From Desulfuromonadales bacterium (GTDB lineage: Bacteria; Desulfobacterota; Desulfuromonadia; Desulfuromonadales; BM103), in NCBI GenBank assembly GCA_030145205.1, contig JAQYVZ010000002.1, forward strand, positions 62,001 through 126,000: DNA of 64,000 nt, given 5' to 3'. Both the position numbers and the translations under genes were made by a program. This document shows, piece after piece, positions 45,535 to 54,617 of the stretch. Positions within the stretch are counted from its first letter, which is position 1; each line of letters begins with the position of its first letter. The notes below the pieces were generated by a model. The model made no database searches, was not told the origin of the DNA, and worked only from the letters and a program-made list of their open reading frames with translations.

Positions 45535-46476
45535 TTAAACGCGGAGACTGCCGATCAGCTGGTTGATGTCATCAAGCCCTTCATTGACACAGAACTCCTC
45601 GATGCCTCGGATCACGGTCAGCATGGCGGACGGATCAACGAAGTTGGCAGTACCGACCTGAACCGCAGTCGCTCCAGCAATCAGGAATTCGAGAGCATCC
45701 ATTGCGCAAACGATTCCTCCAACACCGATAACCGGCACGGAAACCGCCTGAACAACCTGGTGAACCATACGTACAGCGACCGGCCGGATTGCCGGGCCAG
45801 ACAAGCCTCCTGTCTTGTTCGCAAGACGCGGCTTACGTGTATGGATGTCAATCGACATACCAGTCAGCGTATTGATACAACAGATTGCATCAGCTCCTGC
45901 GTCTTCAACCGCCTTCGCCACAACGGTAATGTCTGTCACATTAGGCGTCAGTTTGACAATCAGCGGCTTAGTTAGTTTGCTGCGCACCAGACGAACGACT
46001 TCACTGGCCGCCTGAGGGTCTGTCCCGAAAACGATCCCGCCCTGTTTGACGTTCGGACAGGAAATATTCAACTCGGCTGCGGCAATTTCGGGAATTTCTT
46101 CAAGCTGCTCGGCAACGGCACCGTATTCTTCAAGCGTATTGCCAAAAAAATTTGCGATGACCGGCGTGTTTACTGTGCGCAGAAAGGGTATTTTATGCTT
46201 TTGAAATGCCTCAATGCCAACATTCTGCAGACCGATAGCGTTCAACATACCGCTGATCGTTTCAGCAATACGCGGCGTCGGGTTCCCTGCTTTCGGCTTA
46301 AGTGACAAGCCTTTGGTCACGATGGCCCCAATATCCTCCAAATCCAGAAAAGGAGCGTACTCCTCACCATAACCAAAGGTTCCGGAAGCCGGCATGACCG
46401 GGTTGCGCAATCGCATTCCGGCGAGATCAACAGTGAGATTCGGCCGTGTGGTCGGGGTCTTCTGTTCGATTGCCAT
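45535..46476 (-). CDS. pyrD: dihydroorotate dehydrogenase, class 1B catalytic subunit
   Basis: Oxidises dihydroorotate to orotate in pyrimidine synthesis, 313 aa. The FMN barrel starts [19 protein letters not shown]; the catalytic base is the Cys in [14 protein letters not shown], as in class 1B enzymes that use NAD through PyrK. Further strings are [15 protein letters not shown] and [27 protein letters not shown]. The ATG overlaps the pyrK stop by one base with GGAGG upstream; an earlier in-frame start falls in that ribosome site. Confidence 0.94.
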   Translation of the reverse strand: MAIEQKTPTTRPNLTVDLAGMRLRNPVMPASGTFGYGEEYAPFLDLEDIGAIVTKGLSLKPKAGNPTPRIAETISGMLNAIGLQNVGIEAFQKHKIPFLRTVNTPVIANFFGNTLEEYGAVAEQLEEIPEIAAAELNISCPNVKQGGIVFGTDPQAASEVVRLVRSKLTKPLIVKLTPNVTDITVVAKAVEDAGADAICCINTLTGMSIDIHTRKPRLANKTGGLSGPAIRPVAVRMVHQVVQAVSVPVIGVGGIVCAMDALEFLIAGATAVQVGTANFVDPSAMLTVIRGIEEFCVNEGLDDINQLIGSLRV

Positions 46477-47333
46477 TAGCTGCACCCTCCACATTCAGTT
46501 TCTTCAGTTTGACCCAATTTCTCCCAATCCAGATAATCGGCCTTGAACACCGGGCCGGCAGTACAGGTGCACAGATAGCTGGGCGTTTCCTCCGTATGTC
46601 CGGCACCCTTTACAACACACCCGAGACAGGCTCCGACACCACACGCCATAAATTCTTCAAGCGACACCTGTAGAGGCGCGTTGTAATCCAGACACTTCTC
46701 GCGCACAGCTCTCAACATCGGCATCGGCCCACAGGCAAACACCTTTGCGTTCGGATATTTTTGCAGTTTCCGCTCCAGAACCTTGGTCACCAAGCCCTCT
46801 TCACCCAGGCTGCCATCGTCAGTGGAGACGTAGGTCTCAACCCCTAAACGCTCAAATTCCGTTACAGCCAGGATGTCGTCACGAGTACGACCTCCCATCA
46901 GCAAGCGCACGCTGCTGTGTTCCACCAACTCACTGGCCAGCATGTAGAGAGGCACCAACCCAATCCCGCCGCCAACCAAAATCATCTCACCATCCGTGTC
47001 GGTCACATCGAAACCATTACCGAGCGGGCCAAGCAGTTCCACGCCGTCCCCCTCGTGCAGGGCCTCCATAATCGTGGTTCCGCGACCAACAACCTTGTAG
47101 AGAATCTCAACATATTCCTTGGGCGGCATATCATCACAGTCCGGTTCCATGAACCCGACCTTGAAAATTCCGAAAGGACGGCGCAGCAAGGGCGGCAAGG
47201 AACGCTGGACACGGAACATCACAAATTGACCGGCGCGCGCCTTGGCACCGAAACCTGGCGCCAGAATTCTCATCCGGTAGTAACCGGGCGAGACCTCCTG
47301 ATTGGAGATGATCTTCGTCCTGTAATTTTTCAT
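46476..47333 (-). CDS. pyrK: dihydroorotate dehydrogenase electron-transfer subunit
   Basis: Links PyrD to NAD, 285 aa. The FAD-binding domain includes RPFGIFKV and the NAD-binding part [19 protein letters not shown]. Near the end four Cys bind 2Fe-2[10 protein letters not shown], then the LCTC region. Family members pass electrons from PyrD FMN via Fe-S and FAD to NAD. Its stop overlaps the pyrD start, giving matched subunits. Confidence 0.93.
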   Translation of the reverse strand: MKNYRTKIISNQEVSPGYYRMRILAPGFGAKARAGQFVMFRVQRSLPPLLRRPFGIFKVGFMEPDCDDMPPKEYVEILYKVVGRGTTIMEALHEGDGVELLGPLGNGFDVTDTDGEMILVGGGIGLVPLYMLASELVEHSSVRLLMGGRTRDDILAVTEFERLGVETYVSTDDGSLGEEGLVTKVLERKLQKYPNAKVFACGPMPMLRAVREKCLDYNAPLQVSLEEFMACGVGACLGCVVKGAGHTEETPSYLCTCTAGPVFKADYLDWEKLGQTEETECGGCS

Positions 47334-47354
47334 ACTCTTTCTCTCCTGAGCTGT

Positions 47355-47831
47355 CTATTCCCCATGATGATCTGCCAAAAGGCACATCACCAAAGCATCT
47401 TCACCATCATGGTAGTAGTTTGGGCGCCGGTCGTGTTCAGCAAATCCATAGCGGCGGTAAAGCGCTACCGCTGACTGATTGCTGGCTCGCACTTCCAACC
47501 AGGCAGACTGAAGACCAGTCGAAAAACTTCTCTCCAGGACCCGTTCCAATAAGCGTCCGGCAACACCTCGGCGTCGCCAGGACGCCGCCGTCGCAATATT
47601 TTGTATCTGCAGTTCTCCGGCAATCAGCCAGGAGCAGATAAAGCCGGCAACGGCCTGATCAACAAAATAAACGTCGATTGCCGCAACCGGATTATCAAGT
47701 TCCGCCTCAAACTGGGCAACCGTCCAAGGATGTTCCTGGCTGGAACATTCAATCGCGTGAACGTCTGCCAGATCCTCGTGCCGCAATGAACGGATCGTAT
47801 GACCCGCAGGAAGAACAAGACTAATCATCAT
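47355..47831 (-). CDS. rimI: ribosomal protein S18-alanine N-acetyltransferase
   Basis: GNAT acetyltransferase of 158 aa. The acetyl-CoA site is ASWRRRGVAGRLLERVL (R/QxxGxG/A), followed by WLEVRASNQSAVALYRRYGF, the RimI-type ending with the conserved Tyr. It acetylates the N terminus of S18 in E. coli; relaxed specificity is possible. It lies 21 bases upstream of pyrK on the same strand. ATG ATG gives two possible starts. Confidence 0.85.
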   Translation of the reverse strand: MMISLVLPAGHTIRSLRHEDLADVHAIECSSQEHPWTVAQFEAELDNPVAAIDVYFVDQAVAGFICSWLIAGELQIQNIATAASWRRRGVAGRLLERVLERSFSTGLQSAWLEVRASNQSAVALYRRYGFAEHDRRPNYYHDGEDALVMCLLADHHGE

Positions 47832-47982
47832 ACTGCGTTGATCGACAAAATAATGAGAGAGGAAACACCGTGAAACAGAGACGGCTCTTGCCGTCAGGTG
47901 TTATCATTGATCGAACCCGGGTATAATATGTCAGTGCGTTGACCGAGTAAAGCAAAGATGACAGTCAACGACCAGCTTTCAA

Positions 47983-48012
47983 TTGACAACCCATACCCGT
48001 GTGATTTATTTA
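47983..48012 (+). promoter_or_regulatory. possible promoter of purMN
   Basis: TTGACA (47983-47988) and TATTTA (48007-48012) with 18-base spacing, 38 bases before the purM start. A TATAAT at 47922-47927 offers a second candidate with a poorer -35. Confidence 0.45.
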
Positions 48013-48049
48013 AGTGTTCACCCAAGCCACGAACCGAAGGAGCTCTCTC

Positions 48050-49099
48050 TTGTCCGATAAAACGCGTATGACCTATAAGGATGCAGGTGTTGACATCGAC
48101 GCTGGCAACCGCTTCGTTGACATCATCAAACCGCTGGTCAAGTCCACCAGTCGCCCCGAAGTCCTGACCGACATTGGTGGTTTCGGCGGTCTCTTCTCCC
48201 TGAGCACGGAGAAATATCGCAACCCGGTCCTGGTCTCCTCAACGGACGGCGTCGGCACCAAGCTCAAACTGGCCTTCCAGCTTGATCGTCACGACACCAT
48301 CGGCATCGACCTGGTCGCCATGTGCGTCAACGACATCATCGTTCAGGGTGCGGAACCGCTCTTTTTCCTCGATTATCTCGGCACCGGCCGTCTCGCACCC
48401 GAAGCCGCCGCTGACATCGTTAAAGGCATCGCTGATGGCTGCAAACAAGCCGGCTGCGCTCTGATTGGCGGAGAAACGGCAGAAATGCCCGGGTTTTATG
48501 CGGACGGCGAATACGACTTGGCCGGCTTTACCGTCGGCGTTGTGGAGCGTGACAAGATTATCGACGGCTCTTCCACCCAGGTAGGTGACAAGTTAATCGG
48601 TATCGCCTCCAATGGACTGCACTCGAATGGCTATTCCCTGGCCCGCAAGATCGTTGAAGAACGTGTCGATGGCGGGCTGGATGCGAAACTGGACGGATAC
48701 GAGGGTACCCTTGGTGACATCCTGCTGACCCCCACCCGCATCTACGTCAAAACAGTCCTGAACCTCTTGCGGGACTTCGAAATTCGCGGCATGGCGCATA
48801 TTACCGGTGGAGGCTTGCTCGAGAATTTGCCGCGCGTTCTTCCACAACACTGTCGTGCCATTGTACAGCGGGACGCATGGCCGAAACCTGCGATTTTCGA
48901 GCTGCTTCGCGAAAAAGGCAACCTCGATGAGCAGGAGCTCTACAAAACCTTTAATTATGGAATCGGCATGGTCCTGGTTGTCCCTGGCGACTGCGCTGAT
49001 GATATCCTGACCCGGTTGCGCGGACTCGATGAAGACGCTTACCTGATCGGCGATATCACATTGTGTGAAGAAGGCGGGCCGCTGCTTGATCTGGTCTGA
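48050..49099 (+). CDS. purM: phosphoribosylformylglycinamidine cyclo-ligase
   Basis: Closes the imidazole ring to AIR in purine synthesis, 349 aa. Signature strings are YKDAGVDIDAGNRFVD, DGVGTKLKLAF, GIDLVAMCVNDIIVQGAEPLFFLDY, GGETAEMPGFY and AHITGGGLLENLPRVLP. The start is put at a TTG with AAGGAG seven bases upstream, giving MSDKTRMTYKDAG as in relatives; the ATG six codons on has no such site. Followed by purN. Confidence 0.95.
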   Translation: MSDKTRMTYKDAGVDIDAGNRFVDIIKPLVKSTSRPEVLTDIGGFGGLFSLSTEKYRNPVLVSSTDGVGTKLKLAFQLDRHDTIGIDLVAMCVNDIIVQGAEPLFFLDYLGTGRLAPEAAADIVKGIADGCKQAGCALIGGETAEMPGFYADGEYDLAGFTVGVVERDKIIDGSSTQVGDKLIGIASNGLHSNGYSLARKIVEERVDGGLDAKLDGYEGTLGDILLTPTRIYVKTVLNLLRDFEIRGMAHITGGGLLENLPRVLPQHCRAIVQRDAWPKPAIFELLREKGNLDEQELYKTFNYGIGMVLVVPGDCADDILTRLRGLDEDAYLIGDITLCEEGGPLLDLV

Positions 49100-49122
49100 T
49101 TTGAACCCTGAAAGGTAGACTC

Positions 49123-49785
49123 ATGTCCCGTTCCTTGCGACTTGGAATCCTGGCCTCTGGAGGTGGAACCAACCTGCAGACGATTATCGATCGCTGCCAG
49201 GACGGCTCCCTGGACGCCTCAATCGCCCTGGTCCTGACCAACAACCCCGACGCTGGCGCCCTGAATCGCGCCCGCGAGGCTGATATCCCGACCATCTGCA
49301 TCAATCATCGCGAATATGCAACCCGTGAAGACTTTGATCAGGCCGTGGTCGGTGCCTTGCAGGCAGCTGGCGTCGAGCTGGTGGTGCTGGCCGGTTTTAT
49401 GCGAATCATCACCCAGACGTTCCTGGAGGCTTTCCCGCAGCGGGTCATCAACATCCATCCGGCTCTGCTGCCAGCATTCCCGGGCCTGCACGTTCAGCAA
49501 CAGGCCCTTGATTACGGTGCGCGTTTTTCAGGGTGCACGGTTCATTTCGTCGATTCCGGCGTTGACACCGGCCCGATCATCATCCAGGCCGTTGTCCCGG
49601 TTCTGCCTGATGACACGGCTGACACACTGGCGGCCCGAATTCTCGAACAAGAACATCGTATCTACCCCCGAGCTATTCAGTTAATTGCCGAGAAACGGGT
49701 TCACATCGACGGCAGACAGGTTCTGATTGACCCACCTTCTCCACCAACAGAGGAGAGTCTGATAAACCCAGGCCTTGAAGCATAA
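49123..49785 (+). CDS. purN: phosphoribosylglycinamide formyltransferase
   Basis: Transfers a formyl group from 10-formyltetrahydrofolate to GAR, 220 aa. It has LGILASGGGTNLQTIID, the active-site LAGFMRIITQTFLEAFPQRVINIHPALLPAFPG (Asn-His) and the loop VHFVDSGVDTGPIIIQ with the catalytic Asp. It lies 23 bases after purM with AAAGG before the ATG; one purine unit. Confidence 0.95.
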   Translation: MSRSLRLGILASGGGTNLQTIIDRCQDGSLDASIALVLTNNPDAGALNRAREADIPTICINHREYATREDFDQAVVGALQAAGVELVVLAGFMRIITQTFLEAFPQRVINIHPALLPAFPGLHVQQQALDYGARFSGCTVHFVDSGVDTGPIIIQAVVPVLPDDTADTLAARILEQEHRIYPRAIQLIAEKRVHIDGRQVLIDPPSPPTEESLINPGLEA

Positions 49786-49845
49786 TATTATTTATAATCA
49801 ATTATTTAATCCATATTATCTAAAGCTAACTGTAATGAAAAAATC

Positions 49846-50319
49846 ATGCCTGAACCGATTCTCGTGAGCGCTTGCCTGCTCGGCCTGCACACCCGCTATG
49901 ACGGAGCCCAGAAACAGGACAAGGCCGTTCTTGACTACCTGAGTGCCAACGACTACCTGCCCATACCGGTTTGTCCCGAGCAGCTCGCTGGTTTGGCGAC
50001 CCCTCGTGATGAAGTGCAATTTACTGAGGGTGACGGTACGAATATTCTTGCCGGTTCAGGAAAAGTCGCAACACGATCGGGGCTGGAGATGAGTACTGCT
50101 TTTGTACATGGCGCAACCGAAACCCTCGAAATTTGCCGACTGACCGGCTGCCAAACGGCGCTCCTTAAGGAGAGGAGCCCTTCCTGTGGTGTCCACATGG
50201 TCTACCGTCAAGGCGAACGCGTGCCGGGTATGGGTGTGACAGCCGCTTTATTGAAGCACGAAGGGATCGCTCTGCTCTCTGAACAGGATATCCCTCACAG
50301 CAGCTCCGCCGGGAAATAA
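49846..50319 (+). CDS. DUF523 protein
   Basis: A 157-residue protein of the widespread DUF523 family. Conserved Cys are in LVSACLLG, PVCPEQLAGL, GCQTALLKERSPSCGV, and the Arg/Tyr string LLGLHTRYDG; these could bind a metal or Fe-S centre. No activity is known to me. It follows purN by 60 bases and precedes the cryptic Rossmann gene by nine bases. Confidence 0.8.
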   Translation: MPEPILVSACLLGLHTRYDGAQKQDKAVLDYLSANDYLPIPVCPEQLAGLATPRDEVQFTEGDGTNILAGSGKVATRSGLEMSTAFVHGATETLEICRLTGCQTALLKERSPSCGVHMVYRQGERVPGMGVTAALLKHEGIALLSEQDIPHSSSAGK

Positions 50320-50328
50320 GTCGACTCC

Positions 50329-51591
50329 ATGAAACAGCGTCAATTCGACATCGCCATCATTGGCAACACCTTGTCAGCCCGCATGACTGCCACCCTGTTA
50401 GCTAAAAACGGGTTGAGCGTTATTCAATTCGAATCTGCCGAACCAGCCAGTTCACACTGGTTCTTTTCGTCGATTTTCCTTGAAAAACTTCTGGGGGCAC
50501 TGGGAGGACGAGCCTGCTTTACCAGCCCGAGCCCTTTCCAGGTCATTTCGACCAGGTCGAGAGTCACAGTCCATCAGGAGATCCCCATTGAAGCGGAGTT
50601 GACCCGAGAGTTCGGAGATACCTCGAACTCGCTGGCAAGCTTTCTCAACAGCCTCCTGGTGTCTGGCAGCAACCTCAACGCCCTACTGTGGGACAATCAT
50701 GGCCTGCCCTGGTCTGGTCTCAAAAGCCAGGGACGTTTCCGATATCATTGCCTGCGCCACAAGCTCTCTCTGAAGGAGCTTGAAGTTCCATTGTCAGAAC
50801 AACTGCAGACATTCAGTCCTGCGGCGTGCGAATTCCTTATCAATCTTTTCCAAGGGCTATCACTGCGACCGATCAGCGAGTTATCCTTGGCTGATGCAGC
50901 CCTGCTCTGGACACAGGCTAATCGGCCCGAGAGCCTGGATGAAGCGGAATTCAAGATCCTGCTTGATAAACGCTTTGAGCAGTTTCACGGTGTCACCGAA
51001 CCACTGGAATTACTGGAGCGGATCGACATCAAAAACGGCGAATTTACGGGTGGCAGCGTTAAGGAACGCGGGAATTTCCACGCCAAGTCTCTGTTGATCG
51101 GCGACCTTCGTGCTGGCAGTCAATTGCAGGGAATCAAGGACCTCTTGCCGCAACCTGCAACACGTCGTACACGCTACTCAACCAGCGATTTAGCTGGTCA
51201 AATCTCTCCGCTTCTGGCTGAGAGAGTGATCGTCGGCGCCAAACAGCCCCTGCGGGTTTTACTGCAACAGGACTCCAATCGCATTATTGGGGATATTGAT
51301 GCGACAGGGGAACTGACCGCACCCGAACTGATGCAGACCCTGGAATCTGCCCTCCCCTTTGCAAAATACGATCTCAATGTTACAGAAACTCCTATTGTTG
51401 CATGCGCGAATGATAACCAGACAGTGAAGACCAACTCTCTTTTCTCACTGCCTTTGCAGCTCGGCAAGAACCTCTTCTGTGCTGACAGTTCCATACTTTA
51501 TCCGGGCATGCCTGCTGCTGGAGGGGCACTGCTGGGCTGGAGTCTGCTCAATCATCTCGGCAGTACAGAGGCCAAAGGAAAAAGCCGATAA
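50329..51591 (+). CDS. Rossmann-fold oxidoreductase-like protein, unknown
   Basis: A 420-residue protein. It opens like an FAD enzyme, DIAIIGNTLSARMTATLLAKNG, but the GxGxxG loop is changed to GNTLSA. It ends with FCADSSILYPGMPAAGGALLGWSLL, like the FAD-contacting end of flavoprotein oxidoreductases. The middle matches nothing I know. It may be a flavoprotein with an altered dinucleotide loop or a protein that has lost it. It begins nine bases after the DUF523 gene, so the pair may work together. Confidence 0.6.
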   Translation: MKQRQFDIAIIGNTLSARMTATLLAKNGLSVIQFESAEPASSHWFFSSIFLEKLLGALGGRACFTSPSPFQVISTRSRVTVHQEIPIEAELTREFGDTSNSLASFLNSLLVSGSNLNALLWDNHGLPWSGLKSQGRFRYHCLRHKLSLKELEVPLSEQLQTFSPAACEFLINLFQGLSLRPISELSLADAALLWTQANRPESLDEAEFKILLDKRFEQFHGVTEPLELLERIDIKNGEFTGGSVKERGNFHAKSLLIGDLRAGSQLQGIKDLLPQPATRRTRYSTSDLAGQISPLLAERVIVGAKQPLRVLLQQDSNRIIGDIDATGELTAPELMQTLESALPFAKYDLNVTETPIVACANDNQTVKTNSLFSLPLQLGKNLFCADSSILYPGMPAAGGALLGWSLLNHLGSTEAKGKSR

Positions 51592-51607
51592 AAACAGGGA
51601 AAAACCC

Positions 51608-51636
51608 TTGCAATAATCAGGATTTCATGTTAGAAA
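51608..51636 (+). promoter_or_regulatory. promoter of rpmB
   Basis: TTGCAA (51608-51613) and TAGAAA (51631-51636), 17-base spacing, with CGGAGG further on before the ATG. Confidence 0.5.
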
Positions 51637-51669
51637 TCTTCGTTCTTAACGAATCGGAGGTATTGAGCA

Positions 51670-51861
51670 ATGGCAAGAGTTTGTGAAGTTTGTGGCAAGG
51701 GACCAATGACCGGCAATAATGTCAGCCATGCACACAACAAAACCAAAAAAGTTTTCAATCCGAATCTTCAGAAGATCCGGGTCGAGTCCAATGGTGCGGT
51801 GAAGTCGATGAAAGTCTGTACCCGCTGCATCCGTTCCGGGGCTGTCCGCAAGGCCAGCTGA
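51670..51861 (+). CDS. rpmB: 50S ribosomal protein L28
   Basis: Large-subunit ribosomal protein, 63 aa. It has [20 protein letters not shown] and VCTRCIRSG, so the four Cys of the zinc-binding (C+) form of L28 are kept (CxxC twice). CGGAGG lies ahead of the ATG. A strong terminator follows 23 bases after the stop; monocistronic. Confidence 0.95.
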   Translation: MARVCEVCGKGPMTGNNVSHAHNKTKKVFNPNLQKIRVESNGAVKSMKVCTRCIRSGAVRKAS

Positions 51862-51884
51862 ACGGAGCAAACACAACAGAATTG

Positions 51885-51912
51885 AAAAGGGCGGCTATCA
51901 GCCGCCCTTTTT
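51885..51912. terminator. terminator between rpmB and the DUF294 gene
   Basis: AAAAGGGCGGCT and AGCCGCCCTTTT form a 12-bp perfect stem around ATC between two convergent genes; both arms have A or T tracts. Confidence 0.92.
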
Positions 51913-51935
51913 CTGTTTCTCTTCAACCCCCTCTT

Positions 51936-53849
51936 CTACAACATGCCGCGCCCAAAATGTTTTCGGGCGGAATCCTGCAGTTTCGCTGCAACACGAAATG
52001 CCTCACGCAACAGGTCCTGTTCATTCTTTGTCAACACGTGGGGATCAATGTAATCGGTAGGCGGCTCGCCCTCATCAATCAAGAAAATTTCATTTCGCAA
52101 GCGAAGAAAGGTGAAGGCTTCCAGAGCTGCCTTGAGGTGCTCTGCCGTCTCTTGGTTAAAAACATTCAAGTTGACCAACTCATCAAGCCGTTCGATACTT
52201 GAAGCGGCGTCAAAAGCCTGCTCCAGCACAAACATCCGGATGCAGTCGACAATAAACACGCTGCCCGCTTTTTTAAGTGAAAGCTTGCCCTTGTTCACCC
52301 CTTCCCGTTCAACCACAAAACGCCCCAGCAAGCCGAGCGGTGCCTTGTGGTTGAGGTCGTTCTCAAGCAAGTGATAGAGAAAACGTGGTGTTTTACGCAG
52401 TTCCTCGTGTACGGTCTCGCGCAGCTCCTGGCATAAAGAAGGGTCTCCCACCAGCGGCATAAAGTCGAAAAAAATCGTTGAGTACATCACCTTCTTCGGT
52501 TCTGGTACGTTGATCCAGTTCGACACCCGTGCCTGCCATTCCTTGAGACGACCACGCCAGATCGGATTGTTAACCATGACTTCGCCATTGCAAAGCGGAT
52601 AGCCGATCTGCGCATACACTTGTACCAGTCGCTCTGTAAACGGCACGAAGAAGGCATCCACTTCATCCTTCAGCTCATCTGCAAAGTCCTCATAAATAAT
52701 GCCATTGTCCTGATCGGGGTCCAGCAGCATCTCCTTGCGTCCACCGCTGCCCATAATAAACAGACAGAAGCGGATATCGGGTGGCATCAGGCCCTGTTCT
52801 TCCATCTCGTCCAGAACAATCTCGAAACCGCGCTGCATAATGCAGTGATGGATATAGGAGAGAATCTCCATCGTCTCGAAAGGAGAACGGGCCTCGCTGA
52901 GAAGAACCCGGGCAACCTTCACCAGCTCAAGCTTTGCCGTTATCAAAGCATCGATTGTGGAGGCTTCCCTGACGCTGCCGACCAGCAGCATCGACTTCTG
53001 GCTGCGATACTTCATCAGGTCGTGCAGGGTGACCATGCCGACCACTTCATCCCGGTCCAGAACCGGCAGATGCTTAATTTTATGCCCCATCATGTAGGTC
53101 GCCGCCTCATACATGTAGGTGTCAGGCGACATTGTAAAGGGCTGCAGCGTCATAACATCGGCGGCCGTCGCACCGCTGCACTCTGCTCCTTCAACAGCGA
53201 CAATCTTGGCGACCAGGTCATGCTCGGTAATAATGCCCGCAAGCCGACCGGTCGTGTCGCAGACCAGCATGGCACCGATTCCTTTCAGAATCAGGCGGCA
53301 GGCAAGCTCCTTGACCGGAGTATCGAGACCACAGGTTTCAACCGGTGTGGACATAATCTCAGAGAGGCGCTTCTGAAAAGGATAAGCTTCAACCCGGGTA
53401 AGCGCCTTCTCGGCGTGCTCACCGACCATATCAGAATAGAGACTGCGTACCCGCGAAAGGATAGCTCGCGTGAAATGTTCTGTAATGTGCGGATAGTTCT
53501 GGGCCGCCTTGGCGATCAGTTCAGCAGGAATCAGATAACATTCCGTCTCTTTGACCGTTCGCGCGCCAGCCGTGTAGGATTCATTAGTGAAAATCGGGGT
53601 ACCGCCAAAGAAACTGCCGTCTTTGCGGTAGTCAACCACCATTTCGACGCCACCCGGTGTCAAGGCGACAATTTCAACCAACCCTTCCTTGATCACATAG
53701 AGATAGCCGGTTGGCGGATCGTGTTGGTTGAAGATATGTGTGTGTGCGGGAAAGAGCTCCAGAATGGCAGCGTGGGCAAACTCCTCGAAGGTTTCATCGG
53801 GAAGTTGATTGAACGGTTCTACATCCTTCAGACGATTAATTAAGCCCAT
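51936..53849 (-). CDS. cNMP-binding / CBS / DUF294 nucleotidyltransferase-like regulator
   Basis: Cytoplasmic signalling protein of 637 aa. Residues about 15-130 form a cyclic-nucleotide-binding domain (TGYLYVIKEGLVEIVALTPGG). Residues 165-285 hold two CBS domains (IMSTPVETCGLDTPVKELA; VADVMTLQPFTMSP-type DVMTLQPFTM). Next is the DUF294 nucleotidyltransferase-like domain with FIMGSGGRKEMLLDPDQDNG, keeping GSxGR and the Asp pair, then the DUF294 C-terminal domain. In many bacteria this gene lies beside a VC_2705-type symporter, as it does here, and may sense nucleotides to control uptake. Activity is unproven. Confidence 0.88.
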   Translation of the reverse strand: MGLINRLKDVEPFNQLPDETFEEFAHAAILELFPAHTHIFNQHDPPTGYLYVIKEGLVEIVALTPGGVEMVVDYRKDGSFFGGTPIFTNESYTAGARTVKETECYLIPAELIAKAAQNYPHITEHFTRAILSRVRSLYSDMVGEHAEKALTRVEAYPFQKRLSEIMSTPVETCGLDTPVKELACRLILKGIGAMLVCDTTGRLAGIITEHDLVAKIVAVEGAECSGATAADVMTLQPFTMSPDTYMYEAATYMMGHKIKHLPVLDRDEVVGMVTLHDLMKYRSQKSMLLVGSVREASTIDALITAKLELVKVARVLLSEARSPFETMEILSYIHHCIMQRGFEIVLDEMEEQGLMPPDIRFCLFIMGSGGRKEMLLDPDQDNGIIYEDFADELKDEVDAFFVPFTERLVQVYAQIGYPLCNGEVMVNNPIWRGRLKEWQARVSNWINVPEPKKVMYSTIFFDFMPLVGDPSLCQELRETVHEELRKTPRFLYHLLENDLNHKAPLGLLGRFVVEREGVNKGKLSLKKAGSVFIVDCIRMFVLEQAFDAASSIERLDELVNLNVFNQETAEHLKAALEAFTFLRLRNEIFLIDEGEPPTDYIDPHVLTKNEQDLLREAFRVAAKLQDSARKHFGRGML

Positions 53850-53898
53850 AGGCCCCTCGCAACAGGATTGAGAATGTATCTGCCGATTTCAACACATA

Positions 53899-53927
53899 AA
53901 AAAAAGGCTCCCACAGGGAGCCTTTTT
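53899..53927 (-). terminator. terminator before the DUF294 gene
   Basis: AAAAAGGCTCCC and GGGAGCCTTTTT pair around ACA with tracts on both sides. It lies downstream of the unknown membrane gene and upstream of the DUF294 gene, both on the minus strand. Confidence 0.85.
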
Positions 53928-53999
53928 CTCCATGCTTAGTGATGATAGCACAAGCATGGGGGAAGAAAAAGTCCGTTCAAAGCATGCAAGGGGCAGGCA

Positions 54000-54416
54000 T
54001 CATTTCTTGCCCTTCTTCTTGGTGGCTTCCCCTTTGAGCTTTTTCTTACCGAGCGTAAAAGGATGTGCTTGCCGGCTAACAATATAATCAGCAAAAATCT
54101 TCATCCAGATAGTCGAGCCGGCGACAGAACTCCACCCCTGGTAGTTAGTAAACGGTCCGATAACCAGGCCGGTGGCAATCCAGAGAGGGACACCAATAAT
54201 CACCCACAACGCGGCACTACCTGCTATCAGATTGACCAGCCCCGTAGCTTTTGACCATTTCTTGGGATCAGGAGGCAGTTCTCCCCGTTTCAGGGCGACC
54301 TCTGAATAATCATGCTTAACAAAAATCCGCCAGGCGCGACGAAACCAGATGAAGGACATGGGGAAAAGGGCCAAAAACAAAATCCATGACATGACAGTAA
54401 AAACATCAAAAGGCAT
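54000..54416 (-). CDS. unknown membrane protein of the symporter locus
   Basis: A 138-residue protein with about three membrane segments (VMSWILFLALFPMSFIWF; LVNLIAGSAALWVIIGVPLWIATGLVI; the third weaker) and a lysine-rich tail (GKKKLKGEATKKKGKK). The sequence matches no family I know. The start is the ATG behind AGGAG; an in-frame TTG two codons earlier is less likely. It sits between the DUF294 gene and the symporter, separated from each by a terminator, so it may have its own promoter. Confidence 0.65.
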   Translation of the reverse strand: MPFDVFTVMSWILFLALFPMSFIWFRRAWRIFVKHDYSEVALKRGELPPDPKKWSKATGLVNLIAGSAALWVIIGVPLWIATGLVIGPFTNYQGWSSVAGSTIWMKIFADYIVSRQAHPFTLGKKKLKGEATKKKGKK

Positions 54417-54543
54417 CAACAACTCCTGTTAAGCATCCATATGAAGCGCTGTTCTTGGTGTCGCCAGCGCCTTAAAAAGTCCTGCTATCAAAGACAGCCT
54501 GTTTTTTTTACCCGAGGTTGTCTGCGTAATCAATATAATTTTC

Positions 54544-54576
54544 AAAAAAGTGCCCCGCCAGCGTGACTGGCGGGGC
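54544..54576 (-). terminator. terminator of the symporter genes
   Basis: On the minus strand GCCCCGCCAG and CTGGCGGGGC form a 10-bp perfect stem around TCACG, followed by ACTTTTTTG. It lies 42 bases after the symporter stop. Confidence 0.9.
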
Positions 54577-54617
54577 TTCACAAACAGTCAATGAGCTCCT
54601 AGGAGCAATCAAATTGG

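Noticed and set aside
52620-53843. A 407-codon open frame opposite the DUF294 gene
   Set aside because: No domain is seen, and the minus strand encodes a full cNMP/CBS/DUF294 protein. A by-product of codon use.
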